Positions 1-7,165 of a stretch of DNA of 14,271 bases are shown piece by piece. Numbering within the stretch: position 1 is the stretch's first letter; each line of letters begins with the position of its first letter. The translations under genes and the position numbers were made by a program. Source of the DNA: an uncultured Oscillospiraceae bacterium (GTDB taxonomy: Bacteria; Bacillota; Clostridia; Oscillospirales; Oscillospiraceae); NCBI GenBank assembly GCA_900756495.1, contig CAAEKI010000074.1, positions 1 to 14,271 of the forward strand, in the 5' to 3' direction. The notes beneath the pieces are model-generated. The model was not told the origin of the DNA and made no database searches. It saw only the letters and a program-made list of their open reading frames with translations.

Positions 1-58
1 CAAACGGCCGGCGGCCGCTGCCCTTATGTATTGCTACCTAAAGGATGCGCGGTTGCGC
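1..58. other. Short GC-rich 3' flank of the binding-protein gene
   Basis: These bases lie just past the stop codon of the binding-protein gene on the minus strand. They include a GC-rich self-complementary stretch around 5-20 (GGCCGGCGGCCGC). This might be the beginning of a terminator that is cut by the window edge, but no T-run is visible, so I do not call one. Whether the operon continues leftward, for example into ABC permease genes, cannot be seen. Confidence 0.3.
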
Positions 59-1690
59 TTAACTGGCCCAAGACCAGTCCTTCACAAGGAAGTCATGCAT
101 ACGGTAAATTTCTACGCCCTGCAGGTTGGAGTTATAGGTATAGACTTTCTGGTCATCTCCGATGTTAAAGGCAGGGGAGTAGTCCTGAAGCTCCACCAGG
201 TAGTCCAGCATCAGCTCATGGCGCTTCTCCGCATCAAACTCACCCACAACGTCCCAGGCGTGGCCCACAACCTCGTCATAGACAGGGCCGGACCAGCCCA
301 CCTTGTTGGCGGTCAGAATACGGGTGGCCAGGGGGTAGGAGGCATTGGTAGGATTGGAGTGCTCAGAGGGGAACATATCCCAGGTAGTCAGGTCGGCGTA
401 CTTTTCCTTAAAGCTTCCGGCATCATAAGTAATGATCTCCACATTGACGCCAATCTTACCCAGGCAGGTCTGAATAATCTCACATGCGCTGGCGAACTTG
501 GGCGTACCGTCGTTAATGAGGCGGAGTGTCTCGCCTACGATACCGGCCTTTTCAGCATATTGCTGGGCCAATTCATAGTCGGGGCCATCAGCCAGATCCT
601 TATAGATTTGAGTGGTATCGGCAAAGGCGGGATCGGAATCTTCCACTTTCATGGGGATGATACACTGGGGCAGTGTCCCCAGGCCGCCGAACGCGATGGC
701 ATTGATGGCGTTTAGGTCGGTGGCATACATAACCGCATAGCGGGCGTCCTTGTTGGACATCACAGAGTTTTCGCTCATATTGAAGCGGATCATGGTGCAG
801 GTGGGCTCGACCACACGGATCTGCGCGGTATGGGGGAGGGAGGCCAAGTGATCGATGTCGGCGGTGGGATTCAGGGACAATACGTCCACCTCACCGGTCT
901 CATAGGCGTTTGTGGCCTGGGACTCCTCATTGATAATCTTGAAGGTAATCTTCTTGATGGTGGGCTCGCCGCCCCAATAGTCCTCCCGGGCATGGGCGGT
1001 GATATGGCTGCCGGAGACGTACTCGTCCATCACATAGGCGCCGGTGCCTACGGGGTTGGTCACGATGCTGGTCTCGTCATAGCTCTCCTCATCGAAGATA
1101 TACATGCTGTTCAAGCGCCCGATCTGTTCATAGTTATAGGAGTTAAAGACAATTTTAATGGTGTAGTCGTCAATGATTTCCGTCTTGTCAAAGTCCACAT
1201 TTTCAACATACTGTTTCTGTGTGGAGTCATAATACAGCTTCATCGTAAAGAGCACGTCGTCAGCAGTAAAGGGATTTCCATTGGAGAAGGTGACGCCCTG
1301 CCGCAGATGGACCAGAATTTCTGTCTCGCTGAGCTCCTCCATGCTCTCGGCCAGTTGGTAGTCCCGCACTCTTTCAATCTGCTCGCCATTTTCTGTCCAG
1401 TATCCGGCACACCAGAGGCTCTCATAGAAGCTGGCGCGGACAGCATGCATACCCAGAATCTGGTGGCAACGAATGGGATCCAGAGTGCCAGCGTCGCCGT
1501 ATACCTGAATGACCACGTCGTCCCGGACAGCGCCGCCGGAGGAGGTATCGGGGGCGTTGCTTTCACCAGTGGACGTATTGGGTGTTCCGCCGCCGCTGGA
1601 ACTTCCGCCGCCGGAGCAGGCCGCAAGAGCCGCGACCAAGACAAGAGCAAGGACCAGGCTGAGGATCTTGCGCATAGTTGTCTTTTTCAT
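59..1690 (-). CDS. ABC transporter substrate-binding lipoprotein, family 5 (SBP_bac_5, peptide/nickel type)
   Basis: Extracellular solute-binding lipoprotein of 543 residues, the usual length of the oligopeptide/dipeptide/nickel family 5, which captures substrate outside the membrane and hands it to an ABC permease. The N-terminus is a lipoprotein signal: basic MKKTTMRK, a hydrophobic core, then lipobox LAAC with the lipidated Cys at residue 25, followed by a Gly/Ser-rich linker to about residue 53. The mature domain starts near DDVVIQVYGDAGTLDP. The family signature is clear at 129-150 (RQGVTFSNGNPFTADDV). Start ATG at 1690 has AAGGAG 9 nt upstream. It lies only 51 bp after the selenoprotein gene on the same strand, so the two are probably co-transcribed. 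No permease or ATPase genes are in the window; they may lie beyond position 1 or be shared with another transporter. The ligand cannot be read from sequence: peptide is the family default, but a selenoprotein-linked small molecule is possible. Confidence 0.93.
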   Translation of the reverse strand: MKKTTMRKILSLVLALVLVAALAACSGGGSSSGGGTPNTSTGESNAPDTSSGGAVRDDVVIQVYGDAGTLDPIRCHQILGMHAVRASFYESLWCAGYWTENGEQIERVRDYQLAESMEELSETEILVHLRQGVTFSNGNPFTADDVLFTMKLYYDSTQKQYVENVDFDKTEIIDDYTIKIVFNSYNYEQIGRLNSMYIFDEESYDETSIVTNPVGTGAYVMDEYVSGSHITAHAREDYWGGEPTIKKITFKIINEESQATNAYETGEVDVLSLNPTADIDHLASLPHTAQIRVVEPTCTMIRFNMSENSVMSNKDARYAVMYATDLNAINAIAFGGLGTLPQCIIPMKVEDSDPAFADTTQIYKDLADGPDYELAQQYAEKAGIVGETLRLINDGTPKFASACEIIQTCLGKIGVNVEIITYDAGSFKEKYADLTTWDMFPSEHSNPTNASYPLATRILTANKVGWSGPVYDEVVGHAWDVVGEFDAEKRHELMLDYLVELQDYSPAFNIGDDQKVYTYNSNLQGVEIYRMHDFLVKDWSWAS

Positions 1691-1741
1691 TTCTCGATTC
1701 TCCTTCTCTAAAAATATTGATTTGCCTCACACATAACTGAC

Positions 1742-3475
1742 CTACGCTTGCTGCTTTGACGCGCCTCCCTTCAGTAGCCGTTCCCAGTCGGCAGGAAGTT
1801 CGACCGCGCGGCTGGTGAGACGTCCCTGGGTATAATTTCCTCGAAAGAACAGGCTTCTGTTCCTTGTAGGGTCACCGGTCACCACAACCAAGATCCGCAT
1901 CTCAGGCCCCAGCAGCGGCACCATACGGTCGGGATCATCCGACTCATACCATGCCTGGGGCAGTTCACCCTCTGTTACAGCCTCCTTCAGGCTGTACGGC
2001 TTCCAATTGTTAAAGCGGGTGCTGCTCTTCTCAAAAAATCGGGCAGAGACTTTGGCATGCTCGCATAGGTAACGCTCCACATCCTCCTTGGAATACCCCT
2101 GAGAAGCCAGCAGCTTTGCAACAACCGGAGTGACAAAAAGTACCCCCGTCTCCTGATACCGCCGCATCGCCTCATAGGGCTCCAGCATCCGCTCCACCCA
2201 CTCGGTCAAATAGTCCAAGTGCTGCTCAGCCCGGTCTCCAGTAGACTGTACCGGGTCACTGGCCGCCCGGCCTGAAGTGATTGTCACTACATTTTCTTCC
2301 GTTCCAAAGCCCTGTTCCTCAGCTACTGTCTTCCATCCCAATTCGGCGCAGACCTGATCGTTTTCCGGTGCTACGCAGCGGAACATCTGTCCGTGGGTGG
2401 ACATATCAGTTACCCCTACCAAAGAGCCCGCCACATTGCGGACCAGCATCCGATAAAAGCGGCCGATAGAGATATTAGGCTGGGCGCCAGGCCTCTGATA
2501 GCCTACTTTGTAGTTAAAGCCCAGCTGATCCCGAATCGGTCCGTTTAGAATAATGATGGCCTCCCATCCAGGAGTAGCCCCTGCATCCTTGATATTGAAT
2601 GCCGGGTCAGAGACAATCTCGGCTATAGACAGCAGAATCGGCATATACTCCGGCCGACAGCCGGACATCACGCCGTTGACCGCCACCTTCCAAACACTGC
2701 AGGTGCCCATCGCCGGAGGCAGGATACCAATGACCTCTTCTGCCGCCCGGTCTGTAAATCGGAGGAACTCCTCCACCCGCTCAACGGTGGGCGGTACGAT
2801 TGGCAGTCCATCCGTCCAGCCCCGCTCATAAAAGAACTCCTGCACCTCATCCAAGGTGCCCTCAAAAGCAATATCCCGGTCTCCAGGCCCCCGCCGCTTT
2901 TTTTTCGCCGTACTTCGCACCGGCTCGGTCAGCGCCTGTATAATTTTAGGGGTCACCGCTTCTGCGATTCTTTGCCCCATTGCCTCCTTGTCATCCAGGG
3001 CGATAGGGGCCGGATACTCTACAACGCGCAGATCGGGAAATCCCGCACTTTTAGAAATTTTACGCACCATAAACGGAAAGCCTGTACACGCTATGGCCAC
3101 CGCCGGAATTCCCAGGCTTTCAACCAGTACACCAGCCCGCGCAACTGCGGGCGCACAGGCCCCTCAGCAGCCGTTCCCGACAAGCACCGCATCACAGTGA
3201 AAACGCTTCAGCTTATCGGGCAGCTCAGCCATCATCTTCTCCTCTTCCGAGGGGTCGTGAAAATTTCCAAAGCGCTCAAAGCTTACAAAACGGACGTCAG
3301 GGTATTTCTCCCGAATCTGCGCCTCAATCAAGGGAAAGGTCTCATCCCCCCGAAACGCATAATTCCAGAGCTCACCAATGGTTTTGCCGTTCAAATCAGG
3401 CAGCGACGGGGCCACGCTTTTCTCCTGCGTAGCCTGAACGCCCAGGGGGTAAACGACACGGTAGAACTCCTCCAT
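1742..3475 (-). CDS. UGSC-type selenoprotein fused to a GWTDGLP-type domain; in-frame UGA read as selenocysteine
   Basis: One reading frame of 578 codons (577 residues) interrupted only by TGA at 3164-3166, codon 104. Around it the frame reads VGNGC-U-GACAPAVARAG, matching the Sec-Gly-Ser-Cys (UGSC) motif of the UGSC (seleno)protein family, here with Ala for Ser. Alignable protein continues without a break on both sides of the TGA. Residues 1 to about 185 form the UGSC domain, a presumed thiol/selenol redox or Se-dependent enzyme domain of unknown reaction. A basic linker KKKRRGPG is at 191-198. The second domain, about 205-577, has RGWTDGLPIVPPT (from 218), GPIR (312-315) and Cys259 and Cys273. 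I recall this as a conserved uncharacterised family often found beside UGSC proteins. Start ATG 3475 has GAGGT 10 nt upstream. If UGA were a stop, the downstream ORF would need GTG at 3100, which lacks a convincing ribosome site. First gene of an operon with the binding protein; divergent from lysR. Sec insertion needs selABCD elsewhere in the genome. Confidence 0.85.
3135..3163 (-). promoter_or_regulatory. Bacterial SECIS element for selenocysteine insertion
   Basis: On the minus-strand mRNA, 11 nt after the UGA, a perfect 6-bp stem GCCCGC (3152-3147) / GCGGGC (3140-3135) closes a 6-nt loop AGUUGC (3146-3141). The loop starts at nucleotide 18 after UGA. Its second base is G followed by U, as in the GU that SelB recognises in the E. 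coli fdhF hairpin, which also has 11 nt of spacing and a 6-nt loop. Lower pairing (GCC with GGU) may extend the stem. The geometry was checked by hand; no folding energy was computed. Confidence 0.75.
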
Positions 3476-3583
3476 ACTTCGTTTTACCTCTTTCTGTCAG
3501 CTGTTTGCACAAGCCTCCATTTTAGGCATTTTGCAACAGCGCACCACTTTTTGAAGCTTTTTTTAGTTTAGTTTGCTAACAGC

Positions 3584-3612
3584 ATTGTAGCCCGGCGCCC
3601 CCATATAGTCAA
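3584..3612 (-). promoter_or_regulatory. Sigma-A promoter of the selenoprotein operon
   Basis: On the minus strand, -35 TTGACT (3612-3607) and -10 TACAAT (3589-3584) are separated by 17 nt. Transcription would begin near 3577, leaving a leader of about 100 nt before the selenoprotein ATG. This is the only good promoter seen for the operon. Confidence 0.7.
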
Positions 3613-3641
3613 ATTGAACATTTTATTGTATTTATACGGCG

Positions 3642-3679
3642 ATAGCTATTATTCATTTTTCTATATAGATTTGTCTATA
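3642..3679. promoter_or_regulatory. Candidate LysR-type operator region between divergent promoters
   Basis: A perfect inverted repeat TATAGA-TTTG-TCTATA lies at 3664-3679, and a second dyad ATAGCTAT at 3642-3649. Both consist of ATAG/CTAT half-sites and sit between the two divergent promoters. The 3642-3649 dyad is centred roughly 68 bp upstream of the predicted operon start, the usual distance of a LysR recognition site. The adjacent LysR protein is the obvious ligand, but this is inferred from position. Confidence 0.5.
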
Positions 3680-3695
3680 AATTGCACAGGAGCAA

Positions 3696-3724
3696 TTGAC
3701 CCGCAAAAAGTCTTGTGCTAAAAT
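3696..3724 (+). promoter_or_regulatory. Sigma-A promoter of the lysR gene
   Basis: -35 TTGACC (3696-3701), spacer of 17 nt, -10 TAAAAT (3719-3724). The predicted start near 3731 gives a leader of about 48 nt to the TTG start codon. The inverted repeat at 3664-3679 lies just upstream, consistent with autoregulation. Confidence 0.7.
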
Positions 3725-3778
3725 ACATAAAACAGCAGAATACCTGAGCATTCGGGACTTGCCTGGGGGTGCAACCGA

Positions 3779-4651
3779 TTGGATATTTCCACCTTGAAAT
3801 ACTTCATCACTGTGGCCCAGACGCAGCACATGACGACTGCTGCGCAGCAGCTCAACATCACGCAGCCTTCCCTGTCGGCTGCCATCCGAAGACTGGAGGC
3901 AGATATCGGATTCCAGCTCTTTGATCGGGTCGGCCGAGGTATTCAGCTCAATGAGAACGGAAAGCTCTTTCTTGATGCCGTCACTGAGATCGATACGATC
4001 CTCAACACCTGTCTGACAGAGCTGGAGGCCAGGAAGCAAAGCTCTGTCAGTTTTGTCCGGATCGCCTGCTCCATTTCCCCTACCAATTCCCGTCTGATTG
4101 ATATGCTGCTCTCCAAGGGCCTTAATCTGAAGGTCGGCAATATTCCCAACAACTGGGAACAAGAACTGATGAATCACAATTCCGATCTGGTGATTACCAT
4201 GGGAGTTTCCCACAATCCCAGTATTGACCACACCGTACTTCGTGCGCAAAAAGCAGTTATTGTCTCCAGTACGGCCCATCCCCTCGCCGCCGCCGAGGCT
4301 GTCACATCGGAAGATCTGGTCCACTACCCATTCTGCTCCACCAGCGCGCCCCACTCCCTGAGCAATATGGCCCATGAGAAGCTCAAAGCCTATGGGCTCT
4401 CACCCCGTATCACCTTCCTGTGCCGGGATTCGGCCGATATGACCAAGGCGCTCCGCTCCGGCAAATATTTAGGTTTTATGGGGCGGCATAATCTGGCTTA
4501 TGCGGAGGATCTGACGATTCTTCCCCTGGAAAATCTGGAGGTCTCCCTTCCCATTTCTCTCTACTGGCGCAAAAGCGACGCAAGGAATCCAGCCCTCTCC
4601 GCTATGAGACAGAGCATCATCGACTTTTATCTCGGCCTTCCGGCTGTCTAA
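3779..4651 (+). CDS. LysR-family transcriptional regulator
   Basis: A 290-residue protein, the normal length for LysR regulators. The N-terminal winged helix-turn-helix is textbook: residues 3-60 include LKYFITVAQTQHMTTAAQQL, then NITQPSLSAAIRRLEADIG and LFDRVGRGIQLNENG. The rest is the periplasmic-binding-like effector domain. The start is TTG at 3779, with GGGGGT 8 nt upstream; no ATG upstream fits. It is transcribed away from the selenoprotein / binding-protein operon, the standard arrangement of a LysR protein controlling its divergent neighbour, so it probably senses the substrate or product of that pathway. The effector cannot be predicted. A strong hairpin terminator follows the stop. 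Confidence 0.93.
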   Translation: MDISTLKYFITVAQTQHMTTAAQQLNITQPSLSAAIRRLEADIGFQLFDRVGRGIQLNENGKLFLDAVTEIDTILNTCLTELEARKQSSVSFVRIACSISPTNSRLIDMLLSKGLNLKVGNIPNNWEQELMNHNSDLVITMGVSHNPSIDHTVLRAQKAVIVSSTAHPLAAAEAVTSEDLVHYPFCSTSAPHSLSNMAHEKLKAYGLSPRITFLCRDSADMTKALRSGKYLGFMGRHNLAYAEDLTILPLENLEVSLPISLYWRKSDARNPALSAMRQSIIDFYLGLPAV

Positions 4652-4690
4652 ACGGAGTATCCCCCTTTCCTGCGGGGAGAACCGATAAGG

Positions 4691-4734
4691 AAACCGGGCG
4701 TATCACTTCAAAATAAAGTGATACGCCCGGTTTT
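4691..4734 (+). terminator. Rho-independent terminator after lysR
   Basis: A perfect 18-bp stem (4691-4708 with 4716-4733) closes a 7-nt loop, and the 3' arm ends in TTTT. It is oriented for the lysR transcript. It sits 3 bp from the stop of the convergent DUF1848 gene and may also slow that transcript, although the reverse side lacks a T-run. Confidence 0.88.
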
Positions 4735-4736
4735 AT

Positions 4737-5699
4737 TCAGCATGTATTCGGACCTTTGGTCCAACAGGAGAGCTCCAGCTGATTGGACCGATGTGTGTGC
4801 ATATGCCGCTGCGTGATCTTGTCTCCCGGGCCAACCTCTCCGCTGAGAAGCGGCGCTTGAGGGCAATGCATACCCATATTGGTCTGTGCGCTTCTCTCGT
4901 CAATACCAGCATAACAATAACGGCACCCATTCCGGCAAGTATGATAGACGCCAATGTCAATGCTTTCGACGCACCCGCATGCAAGCCGCTGATTCTTATC
5001 CTTTCTCACGTTCAGTGGACATTTCAGCAGCGTTTCGAACAGCCGATCATCAATACATCGGGCGTGCTGAATGCCGTATTGCTGCAAATCGATTTCTTCT
5101 GCACAGGTATCCATCCGCAAGCTGTAGCTCTGAGCAATTTCAGCCAGCCTCTTTGCGAGTGTCTTTTCAACTTCAGGAGTCAGCTTCTGAATGGACAGTG
5201 CGGAGAGCCTCTTTGCATTGCTCGGATAAACGTCAAGAAAGCTAATGGTACATTTTCTTGTATAAGGGGCCAGGCGTTTTGCCAACGCTTCAAAATAGCG
5301 GACGTGATACTCTACTGTATAAGTCTCATTCAAAAAAATGGGATCATATCTCCATATCACCCTGTCCGGCCCGATGATATCGGACAACCTCTGGAAGGTT
5401 GGAACGATTACCTTATCTTTAGATGGAATGCCTGTCTCCACATCTCTTCCATACGCGTTCAGGGTAAATTGAAAATAGTACATATAGTTTTGGAGCAGGT
5501 CAAGCTTCTCCAGCATAGGGGCCGGATTTTTTGTCCAGAATACAATGCCGTCAACGACATCAGGGCTTAATACGATCCTGCTGATCTGGTGTTTGCTTAC
5601 CGGATTTCTCGCCAGTACGAATCCGTCTCTGAGCCGGTTAAAAAACCATTCTGAATAAAATGTCGGTATGTCTGTCCGCCTGCTGGCACTGATAAACAT
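4737..5699 (-). CDS. DUF1848 protein with C-terminal radical-SAM-like Cys cluster
   Basis: A 320-residue protein of the uncharacterised DUF1848 family. The family opening is clear: SASRRTDIPTFYSEWFFNRL at 4-23, then VFWTKNPAPML (53-63) and WRYDPIF (116-122). Near the C-terminus TCRNGCRYCYA gives Cys255, Cys259 and Cys262, a CX3CX2C arrangement like the 4Fe-4S site of radical SAM enzymes, which normally carry it at the N-terminus. Cys241 and Cys243 lie close by. An Fe-S protein, perhaps SAM-dependent, is the natural inference, but the reaction is unknown. Start ATG 5699 has a strong AGGGGTGAGG site just upstream. No clear promoter was seen in the short gap after icd, so it may depend on readthrough from icd. 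The tail past QLEL (SCWTKGPNTC) is slightly longer than I would expect. Confidence 0.85.
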   Translation of the reverse strand: MFISASRRTDIPTFYSEWFFNRLRDGFVLARNPVSKHQISRIVLSPDVVDGIVFWTKNPAPMLEKLDLLQNYMYYFQFTLNAYGRDVETGIPSKDKVIVPTFQRLSDIIGPDRVIWRYDPIFLNETYTVEYHVRYFEALAKRLAPYTRKCTISFLDVYPSNAKRLSALSIQKLTPEVEKTLAKRLAEIAQSYSLRMDTCAEEIDLQQYGIQHARCIDDRLFETLLKCPLNVRKDKNQRLACGCVESIDIGVYHTCRNGCRYCYAGIDERSAQTNMGMHCPQAPLLSGEVGPGDKITQRHMHTHRSNQLELSCWTKGPNTC

Positions 5700-5728
5700 T
5701 TCCTCACCCCTGCCGTGACATGGTCTTT

Positions 5729-5769
5729 TAAAAACCCGCGGGCCGCCCCCTGAACTTGGGAGGCGGCCC
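5729..5769 (-). terminator. Hairpin terminator downstream of icd
   Basis: Arms GGGCCGCC (5740-5747) and GGCGGCCC (5762-5769) pair over 8 bp. Three more C-G pairs and a single bulged base lead into a 7-nt loop. On the minus strand the hairpin is followed by CGCGGG and then TTTTT. The 6-nt gap before the T-run makes it a less than ideal terminator and could let some transcription into the DUF1848 gene. Confidence 0.65.
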
Positions 5770-5792
5770 TGTGTATCCTTTTTATTCCGCTG

Positions 5793-7010
5793 TCATTTTG
5801 CAAGCAAGATCTCTAAACGCTGCTTGACGGCCTGAAGAAACTCACCGGTATTCACAGCCTTTACCGGGGTGTCCTTCTCCCACAGGCCGGCCAGATCCTT
5901 TGTCATAGTCCCGCTCTCAATCGTCTCGACAGCAGCCCGCTCCAAGCTGCGTGCGAACGCGGTAAGCTCCTTGTTGCCGTCCAGTTCGCCCCGTTTGCCC
6001 AAGGCGCCGGTCCAGGCAAAAATCGTAGCCACCGGGTTGGTGGAGGTGGCCTCTCCCTCCAGATATTTATAGTAATGGCGGGTAACCGTCCCGTGGGCGG
6101 CCTCATACTCATACTTGCCGTCAGGGGAGACCAGCACCGAGGTCATCATGGCAAGGCTTCCAAAGGCGGTAGAGACCATATCGCTCATCACATCGCCGTC
6201 ATAATTCTTGCAGGCCCAAATAAAGCCGCCCTTGGAGCGAATCACCCGGGCCACTGCGTCGTCAATAAGCGTATAAAAATAGGTCAGCCCGAGGGCGTCG
6301 AACTTCTCTTTATACTGGCTGTCAAAGACATCCTGGAAGATATCCTTAAAGGTGTGGTCGTACTTTTTGGAAATGGTGTCCTTGGTGGAGAACCACAGGT
6401 CCTGTTTCGTATCCAGGGCGTACTGGAAGCAGGAGTGGGCAAAGGAGATAATGGAACTGTCCTTGTTGTACTGTCCCTGGAGAACACCGGCGCATTCAAA
6501 ATCATAAATTGTCTGCCGGGAGGACTTTCCGTCGGCCCCGGTAAAGAGGAGCTCCGCTATGCCGGGCCCCGGGACCCGAAATTCGGCTGCCTTATACACG
6601 TCACCATAGGCATGGCGCGCAATGGTAATGGGTTTTTTCCAATTCTTCACCACGGGTGAAATCCCGTCTACCATAATCGGGGCGCGAAACACCGTTCCGT
6701 CCAGAATAGCGCGGATGGTGCCGTTGGGGGACTTCCACATCTCCGTCAGCCGATACTCCTCCACCCGCTGCTGATTGGGTGTAATTGTGGCGCATTTCAC
6801 TCCCACGCCGTACTCCTTGGTGGCGTTGGCCGCATCCACCGTCACCTGATCCGCAGTCTTTTCCCGTTCGGGAAGCCCCAGGTCAAAGTAGACGGTCTTT
6901 AAATCCACATAGGGCAGCAGCAGCTCATCCTTAATCTGCTGCCAAATGATACGGGTCATCTCATCCCCATCCATCTCCACCAGCGGGGTAGTCATCGCTA
7001 TCTTCTCCAT
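5793..7010 (-). CDS. icd: NADP-dependent isocitrate dehydrogenase, eukaryotic-like homodimeric type
   Basis: Oxidatively decarboxylates isocitrate to 2-oxoglutarate with NADP+, feeding glutamate synthesis in the cytoplasm. At 405 residues it is the length of the homodimeric IDH subfamily of eukaryotes and some bacteria, not the E. coli-type enzyme. Isocitrate-binding residues are visible: SPNGTIR at 94-100, FRAPI with Arg109, and ARHAYGD with Arg132, in the same numbering as human IDH1. Metal-site Asp residues lie in NYDGDVMSD (about 270-277). HGTVTRH (306-312) has the Arg-His pair that marks NADP rather than NAD use. I start at ATG 7010, which has GGAGG 9 nt upstream. The in-frame ATG at 7034 would add eight residues but has no ribosome site and lies almost at the predicted transcription start. 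Divergent from the MATE gene. Confidence 0.96.
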   Translation of the reverse strand: MEKIAMTTPLVEMDGDEMTRIIWQQIKDELLLPYVDLKTVYFDLGLPEREKTADQVTVDAANATKEYGVGVKCATITPNQQRVEEYRLTEMWKSPNGTIRAILDGTVFRAPIMVDGISPVVKNWKKPITIARHAYGDVYKAAEFRVPGPGIAELLFTGADGKSSRQTIYDFECAGVLQGQYNKDSSIISFAHSCFQYALDTKQDLWFSTKDTISKKYDHTFKDIFQDVFDSQYKEKFDALGLTYFYTLIDDAVARVIRSKGGFIWACKNYDGDVMSDMVSTAFGSLAMMTSVLVSPDGKYEYEAAHGTVTRHYYKYLEGEATSTNPVATIFAWTGALGKRGELDGNKELTAFARSLERAAVETIESGTMTKDLAGLWEKDTPVKAVNTGEFLQAVKQRLEILLAK

Positions 7011-7046
7011 CTGGAAATTCCTCCACAGTCTCATGAATTAAAAACC

Positions 7047-7075
7047 ATTATACGCAGTTTTCATCTATAAGGCAA
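7047..7075 (-). promoter_or_regulatory. Sigma-A promoter of icd
   Basis: Minus strand: -35 TTGCCT (7075-7070), spacer 17 nt, -10 TATAAT (7052-7047). The predicted start is near 7040, about 30 nt before the chosen ATG, which supports the shorter start for icd. Confidence 0.75.
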
Positions 7076-7084
7076 GGGTATGGC

Positions 7085-7136
7085 TGTGATTTTCACAGAT
7101 TTCACAATTGCATTTTCATGCAATCCGCCGTATGCT
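7085..7136 (+). promoter_or_regulatory. Promoter of the MATE gene with overlapping operator-like dyads
   Basis: -35 TTGCAT (7108-7113), spacer 17 nt, -10 TATGCT (7131-7136). A perfect inverted repeat ATTGCAT-TTTC-ATGCAAT (7107-7124) covers the -35 and half the spacer, where a repressor would block RNA polymerase. A second dyad TGTGA-TTT-TCACA is at 7085-7097, with another TTTCACA copy at 7100-7106. No regulator gene lies beside it, so the binding protein is unknown. Confidence 0.6.
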
Positions 7137-7165
7137 ATCAAAGGCAGATTGGAGTGTGATCCCCC

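Noticed and set aside
26..1711. Long plus-strand ORFs opposite the binding protein (26-715, 830-1711)
   Set aside because: Antisense shadows of a GC-rich gene; the minus frame has a signal peptide, family signature and ribosome site.
1742..3100. Separate 452-residue gene starting at GTG 3100, with a separate 103-residue gene upstream
   Set aside because: No convincing ribosome site precedes 3100. The protein sequence is continuous across the TGA, the TGA lies in a UGSC-like motif, and a SECIS hairpin follows it.
3164..3166. Pseudogene or sequencing-error explanation for the in-frame TGA
   Set aside because: There is only one stop in 577 codons, the frame is intact, good expression signals are present and the stop falls exactly at the family's Sec position. 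A genome check for sel genes would still be decisive.
7011..7034. Longer icd start at ATG 7034
   Set aside because: No ribosome site, almost at the predicted transcript start, and the extra eight residues are not part of the family; ATG 7010 has GGAGG at good spacing.
7085..7097. TGTGA-N3-TCACA as a CRP site
   Set aside because: CRP sites need a 6-nt spacer; here it is 3. Kept only as a generic dyad.
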